Assembly (NCBI GenBank): GCA_023053545.1
Contig: JAKZAN010000004.1
Location: forward strand, 11,470,001-11,534,000
DNA: 64,000 bases
DNA from: Lepidurus packardi
Taxonomy: Eukaryota > Arthropoda > Branchiopoda > Notostraca > Triopsidae
Direction of reading: 5' to 3'
Positions 1 through 16,700 of the stretch are shown here, in pieces (positions within the stretch are counted from its first letter, which is position 1; the number at the start of each line of letters is the position of its first letter). Position numbers and translations under genes: made by a program. The notes beneath the pieces were generated by a model that was given only the letters and a program-made list of their open reading frames with translations, made no database searches and was not told the origin of the DNA.

Positions 1-115
1 TCTCTCTTCTCTTTTTTGTGCGGCTAAACTTGTTGGCCTTCAGTTCTCCTTGGCTTTTCTTCCCCCTTTTAAAAGACTAATAGCTTTTTTTGTTCTTTTA
101 TTGTATAATATAAAG

Positions 116-2675
116 TCGTCATCAACGGTGGTGATGTGTCCAATGCACGGCATAATCCATGGGAAGCATTGTTAAACGGTCAAAATGGTGCAGGCAATGG
201 AAATCCCTTAGAGACCATTATTGGCAACTTATTTCGACCTGCCAATGGTAACGACGGGACTATTGGGAGTATTGGTGGCATTCCAGTACGGTACGGAGAA
301 GGCGGATTTCAGTTCGGAACCGCCAGCCAAACCGCCCCACAGTCACCTCAACAGTCAATTCCTGGCAAACCCGTAGCGCCTAATAGTAATTCCAAACCTG
401 GTGGACCGGACTTTGCTGGTAAAACTTCAGAGAATCTTTTTTAAACTAACCCATAACTAATTGTGTTCATTATAAACGCATGAAAAGCAGGCAACAGGCC
501 TGTTAGAAGACCAATGGGACCGCCAGGTCCACCGCCTGGACATCAGCATGGACCACAAGGACAACAAGGACCAAAGCATTGCCAAAAGAACCCAAATCAT
601 CCTCACTGTAGGACGAATAATATGCCAACAGGATTGGATTCTGCACCATGGGCTGCTAATCGCATTAAGGATGGTAGTATAGAAATTCCCCGCGATACTA
701 TAGGCAATCCACGGAGAACTACCGTTCTTTTGGGTTTTGGTTATGTAAGTATTTCTTTAAATTTTTTTTTGTCATGGTAACGACAGTTTTCCAGTTCATT
801 CAAAGTAATTCATGACAAAGGGAGTTTATTTTCGCTGGTTACCATTTTTTTTTTGGTCGATCCACTTCATTTGTACAAATGTCCTGTCTTTTGTTTGCAG
901 CCCAATTACGCGTACCAACAGTGCATTACACCATCCAGCCTACAGGGGCGTTGTCGTTTTGTCCAGCATTGTGCTGTGCCGGAAATAGTTTCTACTTGGC
1001 AGAACTTCCTCTCTTACGCTTGCCCAATCGGCGATGAGTAAGTGGATTTTAAGCAATTAATTAAATGTTGTGCATACAAAACAACTGTCCTGTTTGAAAA
1101 AAAGGTATTTGGGCGTTTGCTGCCCTACTGGAGATAGTCAACCGATACCTAATACATCAGCTAGGCCTCCTCCACCGCCACCGCCGCCGGCTCCTGTAAC
1201 CAGTGCGCCTATTATTGAAAATACTACACCTAAACCTCCATCTACAACAACGGCCGGTACTGTTGTTAATCAACCCATAACTGGTAAAAAAAAACTTGTT
1301 ATTAAATACTTCCAAGCCTCCCGTATACCTTAATTTCTTGACGCGAAACAGTCACAGATGGCACTGATGTTTGTTATTGTTCTGCAAAAACCTTAAAAAC
1401 TTAAATGCATGTTGCTAAGTTATTATTCATTGGAAAAGAACGTGGATTGGTTGTGCAATAGTTGTTAGTATGCCCTAGCTTACTGTCAAGAATTTTTCCC
1501 ATTACACTTCCTGGTTTTAACGAAAAGTTGTTTGGAAATCCGCCATGCTAACCGCTTGTACGAAGGTGTACGGGAGCCTTGAAGATTAGTTGTTCTAATA
1601 TTGTATTTTTTTTGGTCAATAACCTTTTTATTGATGTTTTTATTCCGGTTACTTTTAAAAGGTCTTTAATTAACTTCTATGACTTAAGATTTTAATTAAT
1701 AATATTTTATGTAGGTTGTGGAATTCATGTTAAGGCTGATATTCGGATTGTTGGTGGTCAAGCAGCTAAGAAAGACGAATGGCCCTGGATGGGAGCTTTG
1801 TTGAGAGACAAGACTGATCAATACTGCGGTGCAGCTTTAATTACAGATCAACATATTCTGACAGCTTCGCATTGCGTTGACGGGTAATTTTCAAATAATT
1901 TGTAATTTTTAAATAATTAAATGTAGTAAAAAAGAATTCTGATAAAATTCTGAAAAAATATTGTTTTCATAGGCTCCTAGCACCAAACCTTACAGTTCGA
2001 TTGGGCGATTACGATTTTTCTAAAGTTGAAGGAGGAGAGAAGGACTTTCAAGTTGAGAAAATCGCCATGCATGAGGAGTACGATCGCAAGACGTACAAAA
2101 ACGATATTGCTATTCTGAAATTGAAGGAGACGACTCAGTTCTCGAACGCCATCTATCCGATTTGTTTACCACCTGAGAAAATCGATCTAGAAGGCAAAGG
2201 CAGTTACGTTGCAGGTAAAAAATCAAACATTATTGTCCTTTTTTTAGTAAATAAATACTTTATATTGACTTTTACAATCTTCTAAGGTTGGGGAACAACT
2301 TCTTACAGTGGCATTCCTAGTAGTATTCTTCTGGAAGTGATTTTGCCAGTTTGGAATAACGAAGAATGCAAAAAAGCCTACGTTCAGCCTATCAACACGG
2401 ATATACAGATGTGTGCAGGTCATAAAGCTGGCAATAAAGATTCCTGCCAGGTAATATACCTCAAATAAGATATGAAAAAGTAAAAATCTACTTCATTCTT
2501 GTATTTCTAGGGAGACTCTGGCGGTCCTTTGATGTATTTGATGGATAGTGGGCGCTGGGCAGCGGTTGGAGTAGTATCTTGGGGCTTTCGATGTGCAGAA
2601 CCAGGCAAACCAGGTGTCTACACGAGAGTTTCATCTTACGTGCCTTGGATCAAAAACACAGTTTCGAAAATGTAA
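116..2675 (+). CDS. Clip-domain serine protease A (5' end outside window)
   Basis: Secreted trypsin-like zymogen. Eight exons are visible: 116-418, 491-744, 901-1037, 1105-1283, 1715-1883, 1973-2214, 2287-2450, 2511-2675. The signal-peptide exon seen in paralogues B and C should lie before base 1. Order: Gly/Asn/Pro-rich segment, a two-cysteine piece ([11 protein letters not shown]), a six-cysteine clip domain split over the 901 and 1105 exons (ending GVCC), a proline/threonine linker, then the S1 domain. Activation should occur at R|IVGG. The triad is His in TASHC, Asp in NDIAI and Ser in GDSGGP. Asp six residues before that Ser (KDSCQ) predicts Arg/Lys specificity. The catalytic domain has eight cysteines, which can all pair. 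Stop TAA at 2673, with ATTAAA at 2704. Family knowledge: such proteases act in haemolymph cascades (melanisation, Toll, clotting); the substrate here is unknown. The acceptor before 1105 is A-rich rather than pyrimidine-rich. Confidence 0.93.
1340..1600. repeat. Diverged copy of the 38.8-40.6 kb repeat family
   Basis: This intron of protease A shares a run of ordered blocks with the tandem array at 38836-40625: CACAGATGGC(A/G)CTGATG, TTTGTTATTGTT, TTAGTATGC and GCTAACCGC. The order and spacing are similar but there are many substitutions and small indels. It therefore looks like an old dispersed copy rather than a chance match. Confidence 0.7.
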
Positions 2676-3829
2676 AACATCCGGTTTCTACCTTTGATTT
2701 CTGATTAAAAGAAGGCACAGTTTCTGTATGTTCGGCTGGTTTTTATAACATTTACTGGTTACGAGTTCTATCTCAGTATCTCATTTATACAAGCGCTAGG
2801 TCACTCTAAGAAACACTTCCTTTTAACATTTTCTTAAAAAAGTTATTTGCATTGTTCCCATCATTTCAGAACCCTTTTCAGTTACGAAATCGACACGGAA
2901 AAGGACATCGTGGTTTGAGTGCCGGTTTACGCATCTTCAACCGTTTTCGAAGATTTTCGCAAGCTAATCATTTCATTGTAGGTTTTTAGGCGAAAAAAGT
3001 GTTTCAACCGGGCTTTGAACCGAGGAATTCTCCATCTCGTGGTCTGAAACGGTAACAGTAGTGTCCATATAAAGGTTCTCGTCCAATCGGAGTATGACTT
3101 CGACCCTTAGCCCTTACGATTTCATTGTTGGCAACAATGAAATGCTTTTTGAAATGCTTGAAATGCTTGTTTAACCGCCAACTGACGAAATCGTACTTTG
3201 ATTGGACGGGTATCTGTATACAGTACTGTACATTATGCCTTACACGCAAAAGAGTATTAAAAATACGTATACAATCAAATTCATCATGCATGCATTTAAC
3301 TAAATATATAAATGGTATGAATAATAAACTAAATATATAAACTAAACATATAACTAAATATGTAAATGGTATAAATGGTAAATATGTAAATGGTATATGG
3401 GTATCGTGCAAAGAAATAACTAGGCAGTAAAGATTCAGGGAACAAAATATTTTTGTAGGATTCTGGATTGTTCTGATTAAATAAGTAATTACATTATTTA
3501 GCCGAAAACACGAAATTTGTTCTGGCAACCATAACTCTGTCTACGGCTGTTACAAAGGGTATAAGGCTACAAGGCATTTTTCCAAGCTTGTCTTTCCATG
3601 TTGGAGAGTTTTTTTTTGGTATAGTTCGGGTTGTACTGTAGGTTTTTTTCTTTGTATGGTTTACTATTATACTGAAAACGCCGAAGGGTGCAAGCTTTCA
3701 CTCGACTACGAGATTCTTCAGCGATGGTTCACAAAGTTTTGTCGTACAGGCTACGTGTGCAGCAATGGTGAGAGCATAAGTTGCCACGTATTGCCGACTT
3801 TAGTATCTTACTAACAAGTGGAGAATACT
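2676..3829. other. Intergenic A-B, with AT-rich low-complexity tract
   Basis: No gene was recognised here. Bases 3290-3400 are a degenerate AT-rich repeat of AACTAAATATATAA and AAATGGTATA-like units. From about 3455 onward the sequence aligns with the region upstream of protease C (about 7265 onward), so the promoter was part of the B/C duplication. Confidence 0.6.
3560..3565 (+). promoter_or_regulatory. Candidate TATA box of protease B
   Basis: TATAAG lies in a block conserved with the upstream region of protease C (TATAAA at 7372), about 265 bp before the ATG. The transcription start was not established and the call rests only on motif and conservation. Confidence 0.35.
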
Positions 3830-6408
<2,579 letters not shown>

Positions 6409-7034
6409 TTTTTTATTTGTGATTTATGGAAGTGCAGTTTTAAATTTGTAGGTTTGTTCCCATTTCTGTAAAATGATTCCTTACATATCACCAAACCTCA
6501 AATTATGCATTTTTAATTATTTTGAACTAAGGTCTATAATTTTAAAAGGATTCATATAAGTTACTTGGTTATTAATATTATTAATATTAATGTTATTCTA
6601 TATTACATTTTAAAGTTATTAATATTAGTTAAAGAAACTTATTAATATAAGGAAAGTTTAAAAGGACGTCTTTTAGGTCCAAAAACTTGAGTAAAGCGAT
6701 ATTACCAACATGTGATCGCCGCTAAGACGAGCGCTTGATAAGACGGTGGCAAACTTGAGTATACAGCATGGTAAAAACAGTTTTCTATGAAAATAGCACA
6801 AATTGTTCGTAATTGCTAAGTGGTCACAGGTCTAATTCACTTCTTCCCTTCACCCATCATTCTTTTAGTGCAGGCCTCTAGTGAGAGAGGTTGGGCATAG
6901 GTGTACGATTTGCTGCCGCATTCTAAGGATATAGGGGGCTGAAATTAATACCATCTCTGAACCAAAATTGAACTACTTGGAGTATTCCTTATTATCATGT
7001 ACTGTACACCAGTGGGCAACGCAGCACAATGACT

Positions 7035-7260
7035 CCGTGTACCCGACACAAGGACCCGGGCCCTGACGCAAGGACGCCCGACCCCGACAGAAGGACGTCA
7101 GGTACATAATCTTTAAAGGGACCAATAGAATCTCGAGTTCAACAAGCCTCTGCTCATTCATTAAGTGCCAACAAGATTAAAAGGTGCTTAAGACTTATTA
7201 TAAATTACGGCACAAGGTGACGGAGCCCGACTTAAGGACGGCAGATCATAATTTTACGGA
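7035..7260. repeat. Dispersed AAGGACG-motif repeat, copy 1
   Basis: The block carries repeated CCCGACNNAAGGACG-like units, then AAAGGGACCAAT, TCGAGTTCAA, CTCTGCT and AAAAGGTGCTTAAG, then another CCGACTTAAGGACG. The same elements occur in the same order at 42985-43200. No coding capacity was found. Confidence 0.75.
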
Positions 7261-7371
7261 GTTTCGCTATTTTGGCAGCATTCTGGATTCATCTTATTAA
7301 ATAGTTAGTTATATAAATTAGCCGAAAACATGGACATTTAGTCTTGCAGCCATATCTCTGCTAATAGCTGC

Positions 7372-7377
7372 TATAAA
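7372..7377 (+). promoter_or_regulatory. Candidate TATA box of protease C
   Basis: TATAAA lies about 255 bp upstream of the protease C ATG, aligned with TATAAG upstream of protease B. The call rests on motif and positional conservation only. Confidence 0.35.
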
Positions 7378-7631
7378 GGTTTTACAGTTACAAGACATTT
7401 TCAAACTTGGTCTTTCATGTTGGAAGGTCCTTTTGGTAGTTCGGTTTTTTTCTTTGTAGAGTTTATTATTATATTGAAGATGCCTAAGGGCGCAAGCTTT
7501 TGCTCGACTACGCGATTCTTCTGCGATGGTTCACAAAGTTTGGTCATACAGGCCACGTGTGCAGCAATGGTGAGAGCAGAAGTTGCCACGTATTGCCGAC
7601 TTTAGTACCTTACTAACAAGTGGAGAATACT

Positions 7632-10326
<2,695 letters not shown>

Positions 10327-10774
10327 TTCTATTATTTTTGCTCATAATTTATCCAAGTGCAGTTTTATGTTTCTTATTCTTCGTTATGATATCTTTTTCT
10401 CGTTTCTAGAAAGTTTTCTCCTTACATATCACCAAATGATCCCCACATTATGCCTGTATATAACTATTTAAAATGAAACTTAAACGAAGAAAGAAAACTA
10501 TGAAAACTATTTTAAAAGGTTCACGAAGCGGGAGCCAAATTTATTGTTTCCTTCTTAAGCTACAACTGGTTCACTATAATCAACATCTAATGTCTACAGC
10601 GAAAAACTGAGGTCATTTTTTCTCTGCAAGAAAAAAAAAACATAAAAAAAAAACGGAAAATCCGAATATGTTTTCAGGGCTGAAAACTGTTTCATCACCC
10701 AACCGCAATCAAGAGACAAAAAAAATCACAATGCTTAATCCTACGTCCTCCTAATAGCGTCACTCATCTCTTCA
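10327..10774. other. Convergent 3' regions of protease C and UBR5
   Basis: The 448-bp gap holds the 3' UTRs of two convergent genes. On the minus strand AATAAA at 10545-10540 lies about 230 bases after the UBR5 stop and is a plausible poly(A) signal. No clear AATAAA for protease C was seen. Confidence 0.5.
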
Positions 10775-13700
10775 TCACACGAAGCCAAAGTTCTTGGTAC
10801 GTATAGCCAATAACAGTTTGCTTCGGAGGATGGCTTTGCTGGAGTACAGCGGCACATACAGGCGAGAAATGCACGTGTTGGCTGTCGGCAAATGAGCATC
10901 GTCTGCCGGTCTTAACGTGATCGAAGGCATCGGCTGAAATCCTTCTTCCGAAGCTGGTAAAGCTGGCGAACCCGTCCAGAAATACACCTACAATGTTTCA
11001 CATTATTATTTTTTTTTTTTTTTTACACAAAATCAGCCCATTTATATCGTCCCATCTTTCTTTCTTTTTGTAACTAACTTATTAAAATTATAAATCTTAT
11101 AAAATATTTACCAAGTCTTGTCGTTCTTCATTACTCATTCTCTCCACAATCGACCATAACCAACGCTTGAACCGTAGGAGGCGTTCGGGGCTTTCTCCTG
11201 ATTCGTCATTGAAACTCGTGTACGAAATGAGTGTTTGGACACGGATTTCCCCAACACCATTAAGTAAGAGTCGTAAATCCTCGGCCGTTAAGCCTTCCAA
11301 ACCACCAGCCGGCAATACATCAAACACTCCCATTCGCAAGGCCTAATAATACAGAAAGTTACCATCCAAAGTTCACATTTGGGCATGAAACTAAAACCCT
11401 CAAAATAAAATAGAAAGGAAGGGATTTAAGACAAAGGACACTTACTTCTAAAGCTTTGACTTGCGCTTTGACCATGCGATAGTAAGCGTAACGTCGAACA
11501 TAAGAGTACACGTTTTGGGCTGTTACTTCCACATCTCGACCACCCGCAATCAAATCCACAGAACCTCCGCCTTCCTCCGCACTCAGATCAATGCTAAAAA
11601 CCAATAAAAATCGTTTAATTCAATTCAAAATAATAAAAAGAAAATAGGAAAACGTACTTGAAAGTCAAATCTAAAGCGGCAAATAAAGAGGTGGAGTCTT
11701 TGGTCTCCGCATCCACCACCAGCTGCCGAAGACTTTCATATATAACTGGATCGAAAAATGCCAAATCGTGGAAACGAACAGGGCGTCCCAAGATAAACTT
11801 GAGAACGTGGCGATTCAAGAAAATGGGACATAGTTCGTTTTGCAATAAGCACAAGCCCAATAACCTATACAAGGACACAATAGTAATAATAATAAAAACT
11901 TAATCAATGTTTACGATCGAAATAAATCGATTTAATTTCGATTTATAATCGAAATAAATCGATGTTTACCTTCCAACATTGCGGAAAGCATTGAGGCGCT
12001 CTGGCGTGCCCCGCCCTTGTCGGGGGGTATAAAACCCACGTTTTCCAGGACTATAAAACAAAGGTGTGCTATCTTCTTCTTCGGGTCCTTCTTCCATATC
12101 TGAGTTTGTGGCTCCAGCTGCACTTGTCCCTGTATTACAGGTCGTGCTCTTCTTGCTCCTGTCTGAGAGGTTGAAAACATCTAAATCTGAAACAAAACCC
12201 CAAAAATTGCAATCAATCACCACTTATCAATCTTTTCGCATCTCTCGCGGCTTAAATGAACTGCTCAATGAAAAGAAAGGCTAAAAAATGTTGAATATTA
12301 CAGGAATGTAAAAAAAAACAAATTTTAAAAATTAAAAACAAATTACAAAAATTAAAAACAAATTAGAAAAATTAAAAACAAATTACCTAACAAAGCTTCT
12401 GCTGACATATCACGATTTGAACCATGTCCCAGGATAATCTCTACAGCTTCGCTCACTTTCTGTCTCAGCGTTTCTTCCGAGGCTAAAAGCAAGAGTAATT
12501 GGGCTGGTGAGAGCTCTAGCATCATGCCAGTGATCTTCCCAGCTAGCGAAGGCCTCAAAGCTGCCACACGCGGGTACAAGCGCTCTCCCAATTGGGCTAA
12601 ATGTGGCGAAAGATGTTCATTTGAGCCTGTAGGGCCTGCTTCGGTATGTGGATGAAACGGTCTTGCTTCGGGGTTCAAAGAACGCCGTCCTTCACGTTGG
12701 GAAACGCGTAACGTCTGGAAAAAACCCACACCCATTAATAAAAAACTCGATTATGGTTCAAAGTAATGAATTTTACAGGTGCATGGCGTCGACTACTGCT
12801 TTCTGAAGCTAAGGTACGAGGCCGTCTTCGTACTAGGCTGTACTGGACTGCTTTGGAGCCTGCTCCCACTTGGGCCGCATCCAGATTGGGCAATTTTTCA
12901 AATGCTAGTAGAGCTTCAGCTACGGCTGTGTAGAAACTACGGGCCACGCCTGATCCTTCCCCTGGCTCGTCCTTAAACGTCACTTTAACGCGAGAAACCG
13001 CTAAAGGAGGCTGGGTGCCCGTAGCTCGACGATAATAATTGTTGTACTGCGTGTTAAGTTCTTTGAAAGTCTGGACAATGAGTTGGCTCCTTTCTCGTTC
13101 CATCTGTAACCAAAGAGAAAAACGCGTTTTGCCTAACCAACTCCATTTTGTTTCGTTTTTGAGCACATTTACCTTGAATAAGGTGACGTCTCGTTGCTGT
13201 GAATTGCGCAAGCGTTCCATTTCGCGCCGGAAACGCGCTTCTTTGACAGGAAAACCTCCCAATTCTGCAATTACAGAGCCAGCTTCAGCTCCCACATCGT
13301 CCACAAAGACGCGACCAAACAAATCCAGCGTTAAACGCCAACGACCCAGTAAAAGATCGCTAGAAATGGACTGGTTTAGCACCGAAGGTCCAGTTAACCT
13401 ATACAGATACACAGTAACTTGTTACTACCCTTCCAACCCAATTAATCACATATGATTCTAAACGAAAATTATTTTTGTCATTTATTACTATAATTATTTG
13501 TTATTTTAGCCCCCCAATTTAGGGAGTTTTTCTTCAAAGAAAATTTACCTTGGCAACTCTCGTGATGTAGGAATGTACTGAGCGCCACTACTAGAAGCTG
13601 CAGAATCGTCCCTGTTCTGTGTAGTCTCATTCCGCCCCTGAAATAGCGCAAAATAGTGTAAAAATTTTTGGAGAAACTAAGTAATTGACACATACTGTGG

Positions 13701-16700
13701 TCATTTCTGTAGATGGTGCGGTACTGGACGGATTACTGCCCGAAGGTGTGGTGGATCCAGCCCGTACAATAACACTTTTAGCAGGCGAACGTTGTTCAGT
13801 ACTGGCCGCACTCTGATTGGCTGTTGAACTGCTGGTTGAAGCTAGATTGACCAAGGCAAAGCTTACTTTTCGTGGTGAGATGATAATAGGCGCTCTTTCT
13901 GCCCCTGAAGAGGATGCAGCTGTAGTACTGGCCTCGTTAGGAGTCATATCTTTCAAGGAAAGGTTCTGCGGAGCATCTTCATTCGCTGGTAACGGAACTG
14001 GGCTCGCTTCCACAGGAGGAAGGGGCGGTAACGGAGGAGGGGGCGGGACTTGGGCAAAGATATCCACGTACTGGACTGATCTGCCTGCTGTCGACGGTGC
14101 TGGAGTGGCGGCTAACGAGGAATGCAACGGTGGCGGAGGTGGGAGTGAATGAGGCCATTGAGAACTTGCATTACTGGTAGATGAATGCACCTCTAAAGTT
14201 CGCATTGAGAGACCCAAACGCGTTGGTATCACTTCCAATGGATTGCTCGTACCAGGCGGACTCGTTCCTATCAGAAACCATAAGCCTTATTAACATATCG
14301 TTTGATAAAATTGGCAATTTAGCTTTTAGCAGTGAATTTACTTCAATAATGTCAGAATTTTCTTACCGAAAATCTTAAAAAATAAGGAGTTTAATTCTTA
14401 AGGAGTTTAATTATCGTTACCTGAAGGTGGAACTGTGATGGGTTGACGTGGAAAGCCGAATAATTCCTCCCGCCGAGCGGCGGGATGCAATCGATGGGGT
14501 AAATCCGCCAAAGGCAATGCTTCTGACATGGGCATTCTGAAAGGATCAGGTTGGGGACATCCCAAACACAGCGTCGAGTCCGATCGCCTGAAAAAAGGAT
14601 GTTTGCGACCCCATCCAGCCAAAGAACTCGCGCTAGCCGAGCCAGTATTGGCCGCATTGTTGTTGTTCCCAGTCGTGGGCGCTGCGCTGCTGGTTGCAGC
14701 TTCTTCGTCAGGCACCGAATCCTCTGCGTCCATGAGCGCCGAGCTAAGATTAGGCGAGCGTCCGAAGCCGTACTCCAAATCCACAGCATCGTTATCATTC
14801 GCATCGTTCCATGCTTCGGAGGCTGGGAGTTCGTCACTATGGTTCATTCCAGCTCCAGAATTGCCAGAACTTTCCGAATCCGTGCCTGAGCGCATGTAGT
14901 AAATCAACGCGTCAAACACGTAGGCCATGTGCTTCAACGAAGAGACGTCAATAACCGGCAACTGGTCTGCGTGCTCGCCATTATGTGCTCGCATCAGTGA
15001 TAAACAGTATGTCAGAAACTCCCTTCGTGGCAAATTTGGATCTAAGAAATTTTTAAAAAATAGTTGAACGAATCCACATATCAAATTACACTCCAAAAAC
15101 AGAAAACAAGATGTTCACTATAAAAAAAAAAGAAAGAAAGTAAATGGAAAAGAGTTACCTTCTCGATCTCGGGGGCGTGGTTCAGTACCGTAAGGTAAGT
15201 TGGAAGCTCCGCCCATTCCCAAAACGCCAGGGGCAGTATTGGTTCCTGCAGTTGTTCTTCCACTTCCAGTTGCCGTCCCAGTAGCCGTGCTTAAAGGTAG
15301 TAGGCGTGGTGGACGATATACAGGGACTTGGGCGGGTATGGTGGGAGTCACTGTAGCAGCTCCAATTGGTCCTGCAGTAGCAGTCGAAGAGCTCGATCCT
15401 GCCGATCCATTGGTCGACAAAGTCGCATGCGATAATGCCATGCCGAAACGTAGCTGAGCTTCGGTGGAATCCATAACATTGACCAACCAATCCCATACTG
15501 GCTTCAAACGATACTCCAAAAAAAGCTTTTAAAAAAAAAAAAAAAAAAAAAATACATTCATTAGGCCGCCTCGAATTCCAAATTCGCTTTGACTTATTAA
15601 CAAACACAGTAAATTAACCATACATTTTAAAAGTTCTATAAAGCGAATAAAATTCATTAAAGAAACTCAATAATATTCTAAGAAATACTAAGAAATAAAA
15701 TTCTCGTAACAAAAGGAGGAAAAACTTAAAAGTAGATTTTCTTACTTGTAAATTGGTAGATTCTTGGTAACTGACATCCAAAGTGCGCGGAAGTCCTGGG
15801 GCTAAAGCTGGATAGTCTTGCAGCATGGTTAGCAAGTCCGCAATCTGGCGAATGACCAAGCCAAACGCGCGAGCCAGACAAGAAGCTGTGGTTGCCATAG
15901 TAACGGGTTCTTGAGTGGCTACAGCTGCCGCAGCAGCTGCTGCAGCGGCCGCCGCGGAAGTAGCCGAGCGTCGCAGGGAAGTTGGATCAATGTAGATCAA
16001 GTTATTCCCACCTCCACCTCCTAAAAATCACGCAAAAAATTGAAAGAATAGCATTTTATGGCAAAATCACACAATCTGAATCTTACCAACTAAAACTCCC
16101 ACAGAAGATCCAGTACCAGAGCGCAAAGTACCCGAAGCATCGCCGCCGGTACCCGTACCGGTACCAGCAGTGCCTCCTGTACCTTGCGTACGGTGACGTA
16201 TGGCCCATTGCATCGATTGAGGTGCCAAACTGGTCACAGCACGTCCGCTACTAGTAGTTCTATGGGAGAAAACAAAATTACTTCAAAAATGTCATTTCTT
16301 TTTGTTGGATTTACCCTCTGCGTTCAAGCTGTTCATCAGAGAAGGTAAAATCTTCTGTATCTTGCTCATCTGTCTCTCCAGCCTCTGATTCGTCCTCTTC
16401 TTGGCCTGTTGAATCACCAGAATCGTCTTCAGAAAAGAGCGCCAAAGATGCCATTCCTAAAATAAATACAATAAAAAAATTAATAAAAAAATAACCAATA
16501 AAATAAAAAAAATTCAAGTAAAAAGGACACTAACGAAATGCAATAAAAAAATAATAAAAAAATATCCAATAAAAATAAAAAAAAAATCAAGTAAAAAGGA
16601 CACTTTAACGAAATACAATAAAAAAATTAATAAAAAATAACCAATAAAATAAAAAAAAATCAAGTAAAAAGGACACTTTAACGAAATGCAATAAAAAATT

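Larger units (their letters stand above)
6409..7631. other. Intergenic B-C with AT-rich and dispersed repeats
   Basis: No gene was recognised. About 6560-6660 is rich in TTAATATTA-type repeats. Bases 7035-7260 belong to a dispersed family with AAGGACG motifs that is also present at 42985-43200. From about 7265 the sequence is the duplicated upstream region of protease C. Confidence 0.6.

Noticed and set aside
3004..3528. 174-codon open frame on the minus strand between proteases A and B
   Set aside because: Its middle is a translation of an AT-rich tandem repeat, and the part near 3000-3130 is of repeat character. No recognisable domain.
13817..14899. Plus-strand open frames of 111-123 codons opposite UBR5
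   Set aside because: These are shadows of low-complexity UBR5 exons on the minus strand, which are supported by splice phase and homology.
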